IMG/VR virus record: IMGVR_UViG_3300045284_000097
Coordinates: 1 to 43,032 of that record
From: a virus
Length of the DNA stretch: 43,032 nucleotides
Strand: one strand, 5' to 3'
Shown piece after piece: positions 23,061 through 29,872 of the stretch (positions within the stretch are counted from its first letter, which is position 1; each line of letters begins with the position of its first letter). The translations under genes were made by a program, and so were the position numbers. The notes beneath the pieces were generated by a model. The model had not been told where the DNA came from, searched no databases, and saw only the letters and a program-made list of their open reading frames with translations.

Positions 23061-23368
23061 TACGTCTATTGTAGCTTGATCCCGCCTGTTCGTTCCCATT
23101 CCTCGATGTTCGTTACGTTCTCCGGTCAAGTCATTAGCCGGTGCCGGTCGTTTGACCCCGTTGTGTAAAGGGTCGCTGACCGGGCGGATCTGTGGTCGGG
23201 GCGCGTCTCCACCAGCAATGGCAAGGGCGCGGCGTGAGAGGGGTCGCCAGCGGGCGATCGGACGCGGGGGAGGGGGATGGTAGCCGGATCGCCGGGTGCC
23301 CTCCAGAAGGCCACAGGACGCGGCGTATGTCACTTTACCGAAGCGACCGACGGGTATACGGCAAACAT

Positions 23369-23393
23369 GTAGGGTTTTTATACAAAGCCCTAC
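23369..23393. promoter_or_regulatory. Hairpin in the long non-coding region
   Basis: GTAGGG (23369-23374) pairs with CCCTAC (23388-23393). Inner T-G and three T-A pairs extend the stem to about ten, with a TATAC loop. There is no T run after it, so it looks like a leader RNA structure or binding site rather than a terminator. Confidence 0.45.
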
Positions 23394-23498
23394 TGGTACA
23401 AGTTGAGGACATATCTCCCCCTAGGGGATCCCCCCACTTGCCGGCATCCAGAGGGAGCGAGGGGAGGGGGCCTGGAGCACTATTGGGGTTAGAGAGTT

Positions 23499-23515
23499 GG
23501 TTCCCGTCGTCGGGA
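23499..23515 (+). repeat. 17-bp intergenic repeat with hairpin, copy 1
   Basis: GGTTCCCGTCGTCGGGA is identical to 28429-28445. TCCCG and CGGGA can pair around TCGT. It lies 18 bases upstream of the ATG at 23534. Confidence 0.8.
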
Positions 23516-23533
23516 CTAGAGGGGGTGGGGCGA

Positions 23534-23740
23534 ATGGCAGAGAAAGGTTCGATGGAGTCGCGCACGAAGCGGCAGTACCGGCCCGACTGGCAGGGGAAGT
23601 GTCACAACTGCGGGTGTTCGCCTACGGTGCCGGTCTCTGGCCTGTGCGGGCCGTGTCACTTCGGGAAAGCGTCCACGGTTGGCGGTGGCTGGTGGGACGA
23701 AGGCGCGGACGCATTCGACGACGAGGCCCTTGATGACTGA
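23534..23740 (+). CDS. Small zinc-finger protein
   Basis: The product has 68 residues. ATG at 23534 follows AGAGGGGGTGGGG; an in-frame extension upstream to 23326 or 23192 is rejected on codon use. It contains CHNCG and CGPCHFG, a four-Cys zinc ribbon, with a basic N-terminus (SRTKRQYRPDWQGK) and an acidic tail. It may be a replication or transcription accessory protein. It overlaps the next gene by eight bases. Confidence 0.68.
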   Translation: MAEKGSMESRTKRQYRPDWQGKCHNCGCSPTVPVSGLCGPCHFGKASTVGGGWWDEGADAFDDEALDD

Positions 23741-24242
23741 AGGGGCGGAGAAGCTCCCGTCAGGGACCGCAGGCAAGATCCGGAAGCTGATCGAGGTAGC
23801 GCGCGAGCGGGAGGCGGAGCTGGCGGTGGTGCTCCGGGAGATCGAGATCCTGATCAACGGGGGCGAGGGGATCGGGACGTTGCTGAAGCAGGCGGAGGCG
23901 GCGTTCGGGCTGGCCTGGTCGACACGGTATCCAGGGGCCTACGTGTGGCAGTACGCGAAGGATCGCCCACATCTCAAGCGGCTGATCGTCTCGCTCGGGA
24001 TCGAGGAGTTGGAGGCGCGGTTCGGGCGCTACGTTCGGAACAGCGATCCGTTCTTCACCGGGCGCCGGCATCCGTTCGGGACGTTTGTCGCGACGGTGAA
24101 TCAGCACGCAGGGGCCGGAACGGCGCCGGGCGGAGACGAGGATCTGGAGCTGACGGCGCCTACGGACTGTCAGCACGATCCGCGATGCCTGACGGATACG
24201 CAGCATACGCAGCGGAAGCTGCGTGACGTGCGGGGGCAATGA
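23733..24242 (+). CDS. Putative replication-associated protein
   Basis: The product has 169 residues. Residues 1-50 form a helical, coiled-coil-like start (KIRKLIEVAREREAELAVVL). Residues 60-130 contain WSTRYPGAYVWQYAKDRPHL, then KRLIVSLGIEELEARFGRYV and FFTGRRHPFGTFVATVNQHA. That D-x-K-x-L then Y...F-F...F...N pattern occurs in the C-terminal part of many phage replication proteins encoded before a DnaB-type helicase, from memory. The DnaB gene lies two genes downstream. It may be the helicase loader or an initiator fragment. Confidence 0.65.
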   Translation: MTEGAEKLPSGTAGKIRKLIEVAREREAELAVVLREIEILINGGEGIGTLLKQAEAAFGLAWSTRYPGAYVWQYAKDRPHLKRLIVSLGIEELEARFGRYVRNSDPFFTGRRHPFGTFVATVNQHAGAGTAPGGDEDLELTAPTDCQHDPRCLTDTQHTQRKLRDVRGQ

Positions 24243-24260
24243 AAGGGAAGGACGAAGGCC

Positions 24261-24665
24261 ATGTTTCACGTTCCTGAAGCCACGCGCATTCGGACACACC
24301 CGCTGCTCGGCTCCACTACTGCCGATGGCAATAACGGCGCGTTCGATCTGGAATCGTGCGAGCCCGGGTGGCGGTTGGCGCTGATCGTGTCGGACGGTGC
24401 CGATCCCACGGTTCCGGAACCGTGGGAACACGTCAGCGTTCATGCCTATAAGGAGGCAGGGCTGGCGGTGCGCGAACGGACGCCGACGTGGAAGGAAATG
24501 TGTTTCGTGAAGCGGCTGCTGTGGGATGCCGAGGACGTAGTGATGCAGCTGCACCCGCGCGAGTCGGAGTACGTGAACTGTCACCCGAATACGCTGCATC
24601 TGTGGCGTCCGATCAACGCGGAGATCCCGACGCCGCCATCGTATTTCGTGGGACCGACAGTGTGA
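24261..24665 (+). CDS. Conserved phage protein, DUF7694-like
   Basis: The product has 134 residues. Its second half (WEHVSVHAYKEAGLAVRERT, PTWKEMCFVKRLLWDAEDVV, MQLHPRESEYVNCHP, LHLWRP) matches a conserved family in which WEHVS...PTWEEMCF and HP...YVN...LHLWRP are invariant. No biochemical role is known for it. It often sits among replication or early genes. The TGA overlaps the GTG of the helicase gene. Confidence 0.78.
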   Translation: MFHVPEATRIRTHPLLGSTTADGNNGAFDLESCEPGWRLALIVSDGADPTVPEPWEHVSVHAYKEAGLAVRERTPTWKEMCFVKRLLWDAEDVVMQLHPRESEYVNCHPNTLHLWRPINAEIPTPPSYFVGPTV

Positions 24666-26089
24666 CGCGGGCAGCGACGGCGCCACGGCATCCGGTCGAT
24701 GACGCGGAGCGGATGCTGCCAAACAGCATCGACGCAGAGCGGGCTGTGCTCGGCGCTATTTTGCTTCACAATGACTGTTACGAACAGGCTGCACCGATCG
24801 TGGCGGCGGAACATTTCTTCAGAATCGCGCATCGGCTCATCTATGCGGCGATCGATCGGCTCTTGGAGTGGAAGGACGGCACGGTCGATCTGGTGACGTT
24901 GCGCGAGGAACTTGGGAAGCGCGGCGAGCTGGAGGAAGTCGGCGGGCCGGCGTATATCTCAGCGCTGATCGATGGGGTGCCGCGGTCCACGAACATCGAG
25001 CAGTACGCGCGGATCGTGCGCGAGAAGGCGCAACTCCGGACGCTGATCGCGGCCGGGAACAAGATCGTGAGTGCCGCCTACGAGGCGGAGGAGTCGCCCG
25101 CAGTGATCCTGGCGCAAGCCGATAAGGCGATCGTGGAGCTCCAGGCGGGGAATGGTACGTCGCGGACCGTCTCGCTGATCGATTCGAGCGCCGGGCTGCT
25201 GGCCGATCTGGAGTATCGGGTGGCGCACCGGGGCGAGATCCTCGGGTGTCCCTCGGGGTTCGCGTCGATCGATGAGATTACGTTCGGGTGGCAGCCGGGC
25301 GATCTGATCGTGCTCGGTGCGCGTCCCTCGATCGGGAAGTCGAGTTTCGCGGTAAATTCGGCGACGGCGAGCGCGAAGATCGGCAAGCGGGTGGCGCTGT
25401 TCTCGCTGGAGATGCGGCGGAAGCAGTTGGAGTACCGGATGCTGTCGAGTCTCTCCGGGGTGCCGTTGCCGCGGATCTTGAGTGGGTGTGTGATGGCACC
25501 GGACTGGCCGGCGTTGGCCGCGGCGGTGTCGGCGATGCACGCGCTCCCGTTCCACATCAACGATCAGGCCGGGCTGACGATAGGCGAGATCCGGGCCGAG
25601 TGCCGGCGGATCAAATCCGAGGAGGGCTCGCTGGATTTGGTGATCATCGACTACGTGCAGCTGATGGGCGGCATGTTGGAGGATCGCCGGGCGAATCGGA
25701 ACGATCAGATCGCGGACACGTCGAGGCGGACCAAAACGCTCGCGGACGAACTCGGGGTACCGATCCTGCTGCTGTCGCAGCTCTCCAGGGCGAACGAGAA
25801 GCGGCCGGATCCGCGGCCGAAGCTGTCCGACCTCCGGGAGTCAGGATCGCTGGAGCAGGACGCCGATATTGTGGGGTTCCTGCACCGGAAGAACCATCGG
25901 GAGGGCGGGCTCACGTATTTCATCATCGAGAAGCAGCGGCAGGGGTCGACGGGAACACTCAAGCTCTCGCTGGATCGGGATCTGGTGCTGTTCACGGATG
26001 CGCCGGACCTGGCGGAGCCGGTGGAACCGAAGCGAACGAAGAAAAGCGAGCCGGTAGAAGAAAAGGATCGGTATCGGACTGATTCTTAG
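24662..26089 (+). CDS. Replicative DNA helicase, DnaB-like
   Basis: The product has 475 residues from the GTG at 24662, which overlaps the preceding TGA. The N-terminal domain begins LPNSIDAERAVLGAILLHND and includes GGPAYISALIDGVPRSTNIE. The RecA-like core has Walker A GARPSIGKSS (219-228), the SLEM motif, Walker B LVIIDYVQLM (326-335), LSQLSR (371-376) and SGSLEQDAD (394-402). The full two-domain structure is present, so it should form a hexamer and unwind DNA at the fork. It is the main replication gene recognised; no DNA polymerase is encoded, so the phage probably uses host polymerase. Confidence 0.96.
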   Translation: MTRAATAPRHPVDDAERMLPNSIDAERAVLGAILLHNDCYEQAAPIVAAEHFFRIAHRLIYAAIDRLLEWKDGTVDLVTLREELGKRGELEEVGGPAYISALIDGVPRSTNIEQYARIVREKAQLRTLIAAGNKIVSAAYEAEESPAVILAQADKAIVELQAGNGTSRTVSLIDSSAGLLADLEYRVAHRGEILGCPSGFASIDEITFGWQPGDLIVLGARPSIGKSSFAVNSATASAKIGKRVALFSLEMRRKQLEYRMLSSLSGVPLPRILSGCVMAPDWPALAAAVSAMHALPFHINDQAGLTIGEIRAECRRIKSEEGSLDLVIIDYVQLMGGMLEDRRANRNDQIADTSRRTKTLADELGVPILLLSQLSRANEKRPDPRPKLSDLRESGSLEQDADIVGFLHRKNHREGGLTYFIIEKQRQGSTGTLKLSLDRDLVLFTDAPDLAEPVEPKRTKKSEPVEEKDRYRTDS

Positions 26090-26090
26090 C

Positions 26091-26096
26091 TACAAT
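26091..26096 (+). promoter_or_regulatory. Candidate -10 box (TACAAT)
   Basis: TACAAT follows the helicase stop by one base, within GCTACAAT. The same eight bases occur on the minus strand at 23068-23075. No clear TTGACA is found 16-18 bases upstream. If active it would start the transcript for the genes from 26114 onward with a very short leader. Confidence 0.3.
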
Positions 26097-26113
26097 GCGC
26101 GCGGGGGTGGTGT

Positions 26114-26332
26114 GTGGAAACAGGCATCTATCGCAAAATCGAAGGGCGTACCGGCGTCGGGATGTTCTACCAGTTCCTGCTGTTGGCGCGTGAGCACACG
26201 ACAGGTGAACAAGCCGTGGTCTACATCCCGCTGCGCGTCGAGCCTGAATGGGCTGGCACCGTGCGGCCCTGCTATATGCCGCGGGCGGCGTTTGAGCGGA
26301 AGTTCGAATACGTGGGAGAAGGATTGCCATAA
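26114..26332 (+). CDS. DUF1653-like small protein
   Basis: The product has 72 residues from a GTG after GGGGGTGG. The layout GIYRKIEGRTGVGMFYQFLL, then EHTTGEQAVVYIPLR and VRPCYMPRAAFERKFEY, matches DUF1653: Y.H.KG...V...A.H..T.E..VVY..L...LWVRP...F. The family fold is a small beta barrel of unknown role. It overlaps the RuvC-like gene by one base. Confidence 0.72.
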   Translation: METGIYRKIEGRTGVGMFYQFLLLAREHTTGEQAVVYIPLRVEPEWAGTVRPCYMPRAAFERKFEYVGEGLP

Positions 26333-26988
26333 TGTCCCTAATTTTCATAGGAGTGGATCCGGGACAGTCGGGCGGCATCGCGGTCATTCATCCGGACGAA
26401 GTGCGGGTGCATTCGATTCCGGGGACGGATCGCGAGCTGCTGATGCTCCTGGCGGGCTATCGGTCGGTGGTCGATCGGGCGCCGGGCGGGTTTCGGCCGG
26501 TTGCGTTCGCGATGCTGGAGCGGGTGTGGGGCATGCCGGGGTGGGGCGCGCGCAATTTCAAGTTTGGGCAGTCATACGGGGCGCTCCGGATGGCGTTGGC
26601 GGCGCAGCGGATCCCGTTCGAGGAGGTGCTGCCGCAACGGTGGCAGAAGGCGATGGGGATCGTGTATCCGAAGGGGCCGGGCCGCCGGGACAAAAACATC
26701 ACGAAGCAGCGGGCACAGGCGTTGTTCCCGCAGTTGGCAGTCACGCATTATGGCGCCGATGCGCTGATCATCGCAGAGTTCTGCAGGCGTCTGCATGGAG
26801 TAGCGAATGGCGAAAAAGAAGGGCGGAAAGAAGCCAGCGGCGAAGAAGGGCAAGCCGGCCAAGGTCAAGCGAGGCCCGCGATCAGCGACGTTGCCGGGCA
26901 TGGGGAAGGTGCGCAATCACCGGCTCGACAATCTCGCGGAAGCGATCGCGGAAGATCGGCAGCGGATGGCGAGCGCGCGAGCCGATGA
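26332..26988 (+). CDS. RuvC-like Holliday-junction resolvase with overprinted tail
   Basis: The product has 218 residues. Residues 1-157 form the RuvC/RNase-H-like domain: IFIGVDPGQSGGIAVI (Asp9), AMLERVWGMPG (Glu63) and YGADALIIAEF (Asp143). Between these lie the SYGALRMAL and LPQRWQKAMGI segments typical of phage resolvases. It would cut branched DNA before packaging. From residue 159 the frame overlaps the gene at 26807 by 182 bases; this tail (Gly/Glu/Arg/Ser-rich) looks like a shadow of the other gene and is unlike the family, which normally ends near the third acidic residue. Confidence 0.85.
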   Translation: MSLIFIGVDPGQSGGIAVIHPDEVRVHSIPGTDRELLMLLAGYRSVVDRAPGGFRPVAFAMLERVWGMPGWGARNFKFGQSYGALRMALAAQRIPFEEVLPQRWQKAMGIVYPKGPGRRDKNITKQRAQALFPQLAVTHYGADALIIAEFCRRLHGVANGEKEGRKEASGEEGQAGQGQARPAISDVAGHGEGAQSPARQSRGSDRGRSAADGERASR

Positions 26989-27229
26989 GCAGGGATCGAT
27001 CCAGGCGGCGTTGCGGGAGATGAAGGCCAAGAAGCTCGGCGCGTACAAACATGCCGGGGTCGAGTTCGCATTCGTGCCGGGCGAGGACAAGTTGCGTGTG
27101 CGGCTGACGAAGGACGCGGAGGATAGCTCGCAGGCGTTCGAGGCGTCGGGCGACGACGAAGCCCCGGACGCGGGCGACGGTGACGCGGAAGGCGCAGAAG
27201 ATCAGGCGGCCGGCGACGAGGCGTTCTAG
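26807..27229 (+). CDS. Conserved phage protein, Lys-rich start and acidic tail
   Basis: The product has 140 residues. The N-terminus (MAKKKGGKKPAAKKGKPAKV) is strongly basic. Residues 35-100 (RNHRLDNLAEAIAEDRQRMA, then AGVEFAFVPGEDKLRVRLTK) match a conserved phage family with a helical hairpin then KYRHAGVELxxVPGxDKLRVR, from memory; a DNA- or protein-binding role is possible. The C-terminal 30 residues are acidic. Its family resemblance makes this frame, rather than the RuvC tail, the authentic one over 26807-26988. Confidence 0.78.
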   Translation: MAKKKGGKKPAAKKGKPAKVKRGPRSATLPGMGKVRNHRLDNLAEAIAEDRQRMASARADEQGSIQAALREMKAKKLGAYKHAGVEFAFVPGEDKLRVRLTKDAEDSSQAFEASGDDEAPDAGDGDAEGAEDQAAGDEAF

Positions 27230-27231
27230 TC

Positions 27232-27882
27232 ATGGCGAAGCGGCCGTCCGATCTCGCGCGTCGGCAGGAAACCTTCTTCTTCGATGAGCGGCCGATGGAG
27301 CTCGACGGGTTCCATCTGAAGGCGCGATCGATTGAGGTGATCGGACGGCCGACGCTGGCGCAGTTTGCGGCGGCGTTGGATTTCGCGCTCGGCTGTGGTG
27401 ACGGGTCGCCCTATTGGATAGGCGAACTCTGGAACTACGGTGAAGGCCGGGCCGACTGGCGCGACAAGCTGGAACAGTCGATCCGGTCGCAGTCGGCGTA
27501 TACACACAAATCGTTGATCAACCTGGGATACATTGTGCGGAATACCTCCGCGAAGGCGCGCGATCTGGCGCCGTCGGTCGGGCATGTCTCAGAGGTGGCG
27601 GCGCTCGAGCCGGAGGAACAGGTCGAGTGGATGGAGCGATCGGCGTCGGAGGGGCTCACAGTGCGCGAGCTGCGGCAGGAGATCAAGACGGCGCGGCGAC
27701 GGAAGGTGATCGACGGGCAGGCGGACAGCATGCACACGGTCGAGGTGACGGTGCGGCTAGAGATTGAAGCGGCCAGTTCAACGCAGGCCGAAGATGACGC
27801 CTGGGGGTTGGTGCGCATGGCGGTGGGGGGGATTGCCTCCGCGAAGGTGATCGCGGCGCATGCGAAGGGGGTGAAGGGATGA
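27232..27882 (+). CDS. ParB-like/DNA-binding phage protein
   Basis: The product has 216 residues. The ordered segments GSPYWIGELWNYGEGRADWR, SLINLGYIVRNTSAKARD, APSVGHVSEVAALEPEEQVE and MERSASEGLTVRELRQEIKT belong to a widespread phage protein resembling the DNA-binding half of ParB/Noc-type proteins. The last segment is helix-turn-helix-like. The C-terminal 60 residues contain HTVEVTVRLEIEAASS. It might act in replication or in transcription control. It overlaps the next gene by four bases. Confidence 0.7.
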   Translation: MAKRPSDLARRQETFFFDERPMELDGFHLKARSIEVIGRPTLAQFAAALDFALGCGDGSPYWIGELWNYGEGRADWRDKLEQSIRSQSAYTHKSLINLGYIVRNTSAKARDLAPSVGHVSEVAALEPEEQVEWMERSASEGLTVRELRQEIKTARRRKVIDGQADSMHTVEVTVRLEIEAASSTQAEDDAWGLVRMAVGGIASAKVIAAHAKGVKG

Positions 27883-28427
27883 AGCGCAGCGACGCGGAGC
27901 AGCTGATCGCGCTGATTACGAAGCTGGCGGAGCCGGACGGCGGTAAGCTCGATCGGCCGCATCAGCCGTACAACGCGGAGCAGAAGGCAGAGATCGCGAA
28001 GATCGCGGCTGCGACGGAATTTCCAGGGCCGAATCTGTCGGCTGCGGCGGTCGATTTCGAAGTGCTCTATCAGAAGATCAAGCGGCGGCTGCTCGATGAT
28101 CTGAAGGTCGATCCGGTGTTCGTGAAGCTGTTGGCGACACAGCCGGAGATCATGGTGGAGATCGAGCCGCGGGTGGTCGAGATGGAGGGATCGAGTCTGA
28201 AGGGGCGGATCGCGCGGCTGATGGCGGCCGGGTTCTTCAAGGAGTCGAAGAAGTCGGGCACGGTGCGCGGCGAGCTGGCGCGGACGGGCAGCGATCCGGG
28301 GAGCGGCGGTCGACTGTCGGAGGCGCTGAACGAGTACGTGAATACAGGCTTTCTGACGCGCGAGGGGGACGGCTATACGCTGGCGCCGGGCGTCAAGGTG
28401 TCGGAGAAGGTGCTGGAGGTCGTGTAA
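27879..28427 (+). CDS. Unknown protein, possible winged-helix at C-terminus
   Basis: The product has 182 residues. It is Lys/Glu/Ala-rich and helical. Residues 115-180 (SLKGRIARLMAAGFFKESKK, then LNEYVNTGFLTREGDGYTLA and KVSEKVLEV) look like a winged-helix pair with two helices and a strand hairpin. I do not recognise a named family. It is the last gene of the replication block; the 17-bp hairpin repeat begins two bases after its stop. Confidence 0.6.
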   Translation: MKRSDAEQLIALITKLAEPDGGKLDRPHQPYNAEQKAEIAKIAAATEFPGPNLSAAAVDFEVLYQKIKRRLLDDLKVDPVFVKLLATQPEIMVEIEPRVVEMEGSSLKGRIARLMAAGFFKESKKSGTVRGELARTGSDPGSGGRLSEALNEYVNTGFLTREGDGYTLAPGVKVSEKVLEVV

Positions 28428-28428
28428 C

Positions 28429-28445
28429 GGTTCCCGTCGTCGGGA
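28429..28445 (+). repeat. 17-bp intergenic repeat with hairpin, copy 2
   Basis: GGTTCCCGTCGTCGGGA is identical to 23499-23515. It begins two bases after the TAA of the gene ending at 28427 and lies 32 bases upstream of the GTG at 28478. A conserved short stem-loop before a gene start suggests a shared regulatory site. Confidence 0.8.
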
Positions 28446-28464
28446 TTCGATGGCAAGTCGAGCC

Positions 28465-28480
28465 GGAGGGGCGTAGAGTG
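28465..28480 (+). repeat. 16-bp intergenic repeat, copy 2
   Basis: GGAGGGGCGTAGAGTG is identical to 22945-22960. It supplies the Shine-Dalgarno and GTG start codon (28478-28480) of the gene at 28478. Confidence 0.8.
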
Positions 28481-28714
28481 AAACAGATGTCGAAGCGGAA
28501 AGTACCAAAAGCGCCGGATCTACCGTTACGCGCGCGGCGCTATATGAGCATGAAGGATCTCGCGCATCTCCGGCGCCGTGGGCAGGTGCGTATACGCGGC
28601 CTGCCGGCGAACGTGGCGCGGTCCTTCGATCCGATCCTCCAGGCGGAGATCGAGTTCGTTGGGGTAGCGGACGACGATCCACGGCTGAATACAGTGGAGC
28701 TGTTCAAGCTGTGA
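28478..28714 (+). CDS. Small basic protein, unknown
   Basis: The product has 78 residues from a GTG preceded by GGAGGGG at good spacing, both inside the shared 16-bp repeat. ATG at 28487 is the alternative. The sequence (RARRYMSMKDLAHLRRRGQV, then RGLPANVARSFDPILQAEIE) might be a helix-turn-helix. It overlaps the next gene by four bases (GTGA). Confidence 0.6.
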   Translation: MKQMSKRKVPKAPDLPLRARRYMSMKDLAHLRRRGQVRIRGLPANVARSFDPILQAEIEFVGVADDDPRLNTVELFKL

Positions 28715-28896
28715 GCAACAAACGGAGGCGGTTCAAGGCGAAGCGGCTCCGGCGTCGCTGCGAGCGCTGTGGGCGCCGGATTCGGGACCATCGAGGCGTT
28801 GATCTGCCGGCGATCATCAGGGCGGCAGCGCGGGAGATGGCGCGGCGGCTCGATGCTGAAGCGCTGGCAATGGCGGCAGAGATCTATGGGAAGTAA
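28711..28896 (+). CDS. Small basic Cys-containing protein
   Basis: The product has 61 residues from a GTG that overlaps the preceding TGA. RRRFKAKRLRRRCERCGRRI contains a single CxxC. The rest is an Ala-rich helix (AAREMARRLDAEALAMAAEI). It overlaps the start of the TerS-like gene by 11 bases. A nucleic-acid-binding role is suggested by charge only. Confidence 0.5.
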   Translation: MSNKRRRFKAKRLRRRCERCGRRIRDHRGVDLPAIIRAAAREMARRLDAEALAMAAEIYGK

Positions 28897-29434
28897 GGCG
28901 CTCAGTCCGAAGCACGCGCGCTTCGTGGCCGAGGTGCTGATCGATTTGAACCCGACGCGGGCATACAAGGTCGTCTATGGCGTGGGGCAGCGCGTCGCAG
29001 AGGTAGCAGGGCCGCGACTGATACGGAATGTTGCCGCTGTCGCGATCGCGGTGGCTGAGGGCAAGCAGCGGCAGGTGGCGGGTTCTGAATTGTCGGCGGC
29101 GCGCATCCTCGAGGAGCTGCGGCGGTGTGCGCTGGCGGATCGGACGCGGATCCTAGACTGCAAGACGGTGGCGGATTTGCGGGCGCTGCCGGATGAATTG
29201 CGGGCGATTGTGCAGGATTTCGAGGTGTTCGAGGCGAATATCGCAGGCGTGCGGGACGGCAAGACGGATCGGGTGCGCCGGGTGCGGACGGTGCCCAAGA
29301 CGCAGGCGATCGAGATGCTGGCGAAGCATTTCAAGCTGTTGACGGAGGTCTCGGAGCTCCAGGCGTCGGATGAGTTGCTGGCGCGGCTGGATCGGGGCCG
29401 GGAACGGAACGCGGCGCGCGGCCGGAAGAAGTAA
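28886..29434 (+). CDS. Terminase small subunit (Terminase_2 family)
   Basis: The product has 182 residues from the ATG at 28886. The N-terminal LSPKHARFVAEVLIDLNPTR, then AYKVVYG and PRLIRNVAAVAIAVAEGKQR, fits Terminase_2: LTxKQxxFVxEYLxDLNxTxA...A..LL.N..V...I. The usual AGYS is replaced by VVYG. A middle region AARILEELRRCALADRTRIL and a basic tail (RLDRGRERNAARGRKK) complete it. TerS recognises the phage DNA for packaging. The TerL gene is 1.9 kb downstream, separated by about seven small genes, which is unusual spacing. Confidence 0.82.
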   Translation: MGSKALSPKHARFVAEVLIDLNPTRAYKVVYGVGQRVAEVAGPRLIRNVAAVAIAVAEGKQRQVAGSELSAARILEELRRCALADRTRILDCKTVADLRALPDELRAIVQDFEVFEANIAGVRDGKTDRVRRVRTVPKTQAIEMLAKHFKLLTEVSELQASDELLARLDRGRERNAARGRKK

Positions 29435-29436
29435 GG

Positions 29437-29519
29437 TGTATACAGGCTGGCCTGTCGAGGCGTAGGCTGTATACAGCGTGCGCTATCAAATCTGGATGAC
29501 GGACCGTGCAGTGTATACA
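29437..29519. promoter_or_regulatory. Three TGTATACA operator-like sites
   Basis: TGTATACA, an 8-bp palindrome, occurs at 29437-29444, 29468-29475 and 29512-29519. The middle site is a 10-bp palindrome (CTGTATACAG). The first two are in the gap after TerS, the second ending two bases before the GTG at 29478, and the third is inside that gene. I found no other TGTATACA in the window, although GTATAC alone is common. Confidence 0.6.
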
Positions 29520-29762
29520 GCCTTGCGGGCGCGGGCTCGGGCGGAGTCGGTCAGCGTCGGGGCGCTGGTCGCGCGGCTGTGCGCGGGCGCTTTGGGGGTG
29601 TCTGCGCCGATGAAGGCGGGTCGAGCGCGCAGGGTCGCGCCGGTGGCTGCGGCGACCGTCGAGCCGATGTGTTCTCGGTGCGGGCATCCGGCGCGGGTGC
29701 ATAGCAAGAGCGGCTGCGTTGCGGGGTGTTCATGCGCGTGGCGGCCAACCGTGAAGGGGTGA
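29478..29762 (+). CDS. Ribbon-helix-helix-like regulator with zinc ribbon
   Basis: The product has 94 residues. The N-terminus (RYQIWMTDRAVYTALRARAR, then AESVSVGALVARLC) fits a ribbon-helix-helix: one strand and two helices. The C-terminus holds CSRCGHPARVH and CVAGCSC, a zinc-binding cluster. The GTG at 29478 has no good Shine-Dalgarno and immediately follows a TGTATACA site; another lies within codons 12-14. This suggests autorepression, with the protein blocking its own promoter and start. Confidence 0.6.
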   Translation: MRYQIWMTDRAVYTALRARARAESVSVGALVARLCAGALGVSAPMKAGRARRVAPVAAATVEPMCSRCGHPARVHSKSGCVAGCSCAWRPTVKG

Positions 29763-29766
29763 AGAC

Positions 29767-29856
29767 ATGGTGTTCTTGGTCGAGGTGGTGTTCGGGCTCT
29801 ACCTGTTGACGTGCGTGGCATGTGGGATCCTGAGTTGGTGGCCGAGAGAACGATAA
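29767..29856 (+). CDS. 29-residue single-pass membrane microprotein
   Basis: The ATG at 29767 follows AAGGGG eight bases upstream and lies four bases after the preceding TGA. The predicted peptide (VFLVEVVFGLYLLTCVACGI, then LSWWPRER) is one transmembrane helix with a Trp pair and basic end. It is too short for most gene finders. Good spacing, ribosome site and non-random hydrophobicity support it; function is unknown. Confidence 0.5.
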   Translation: MVFLVEVVFGLYLLTCVACGILSWWPRER

Positions 29857-29872
29857 CGGAGAGGAGTCTGAA

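Larger units (their letters stand above)
22935..23533. promoter_or_regulatory. Long non-coding region (599 bp), candidate control region or origin
   Basis: This is the only stretch over 300 bp without a credible gene. It holds an inverted repeat (22971-22988), a strong hairpin (22989-23025), a GGTCAA/TTGACC inverted repeat (23124-23157), a second hairpin (23369-23393), the palindrome CCCCTAGGGG (23418-23427) and G-rich tracts near 23266-23277, 23451-23470 and 23520-23530. Codon use of the frame running into the next gene is unlike its neighbours (TTA, CTA, AGG). The helicase and methyltransferase lie upstream and replication genes downstream, so an origin or regulatory hub is plausible. No iteron set is seen. 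Confidence 0.5.

Noticed and set aside
23025-23333. 102-residue minus-strand gene in the non-coding island
   Set aside because: Arg/Pro-rich, no recognisable motif or ribosome site; only a possible small RNA from this strand was retained.
23192-23740. Long N-terminal extension of the zinc-finger gene at 23534
   Set aside because: Codon use and amino-acid composition upstream of 23534 look non-coding, the segment holds hairpins and repeats, and 23534 has a clear ribosome site.
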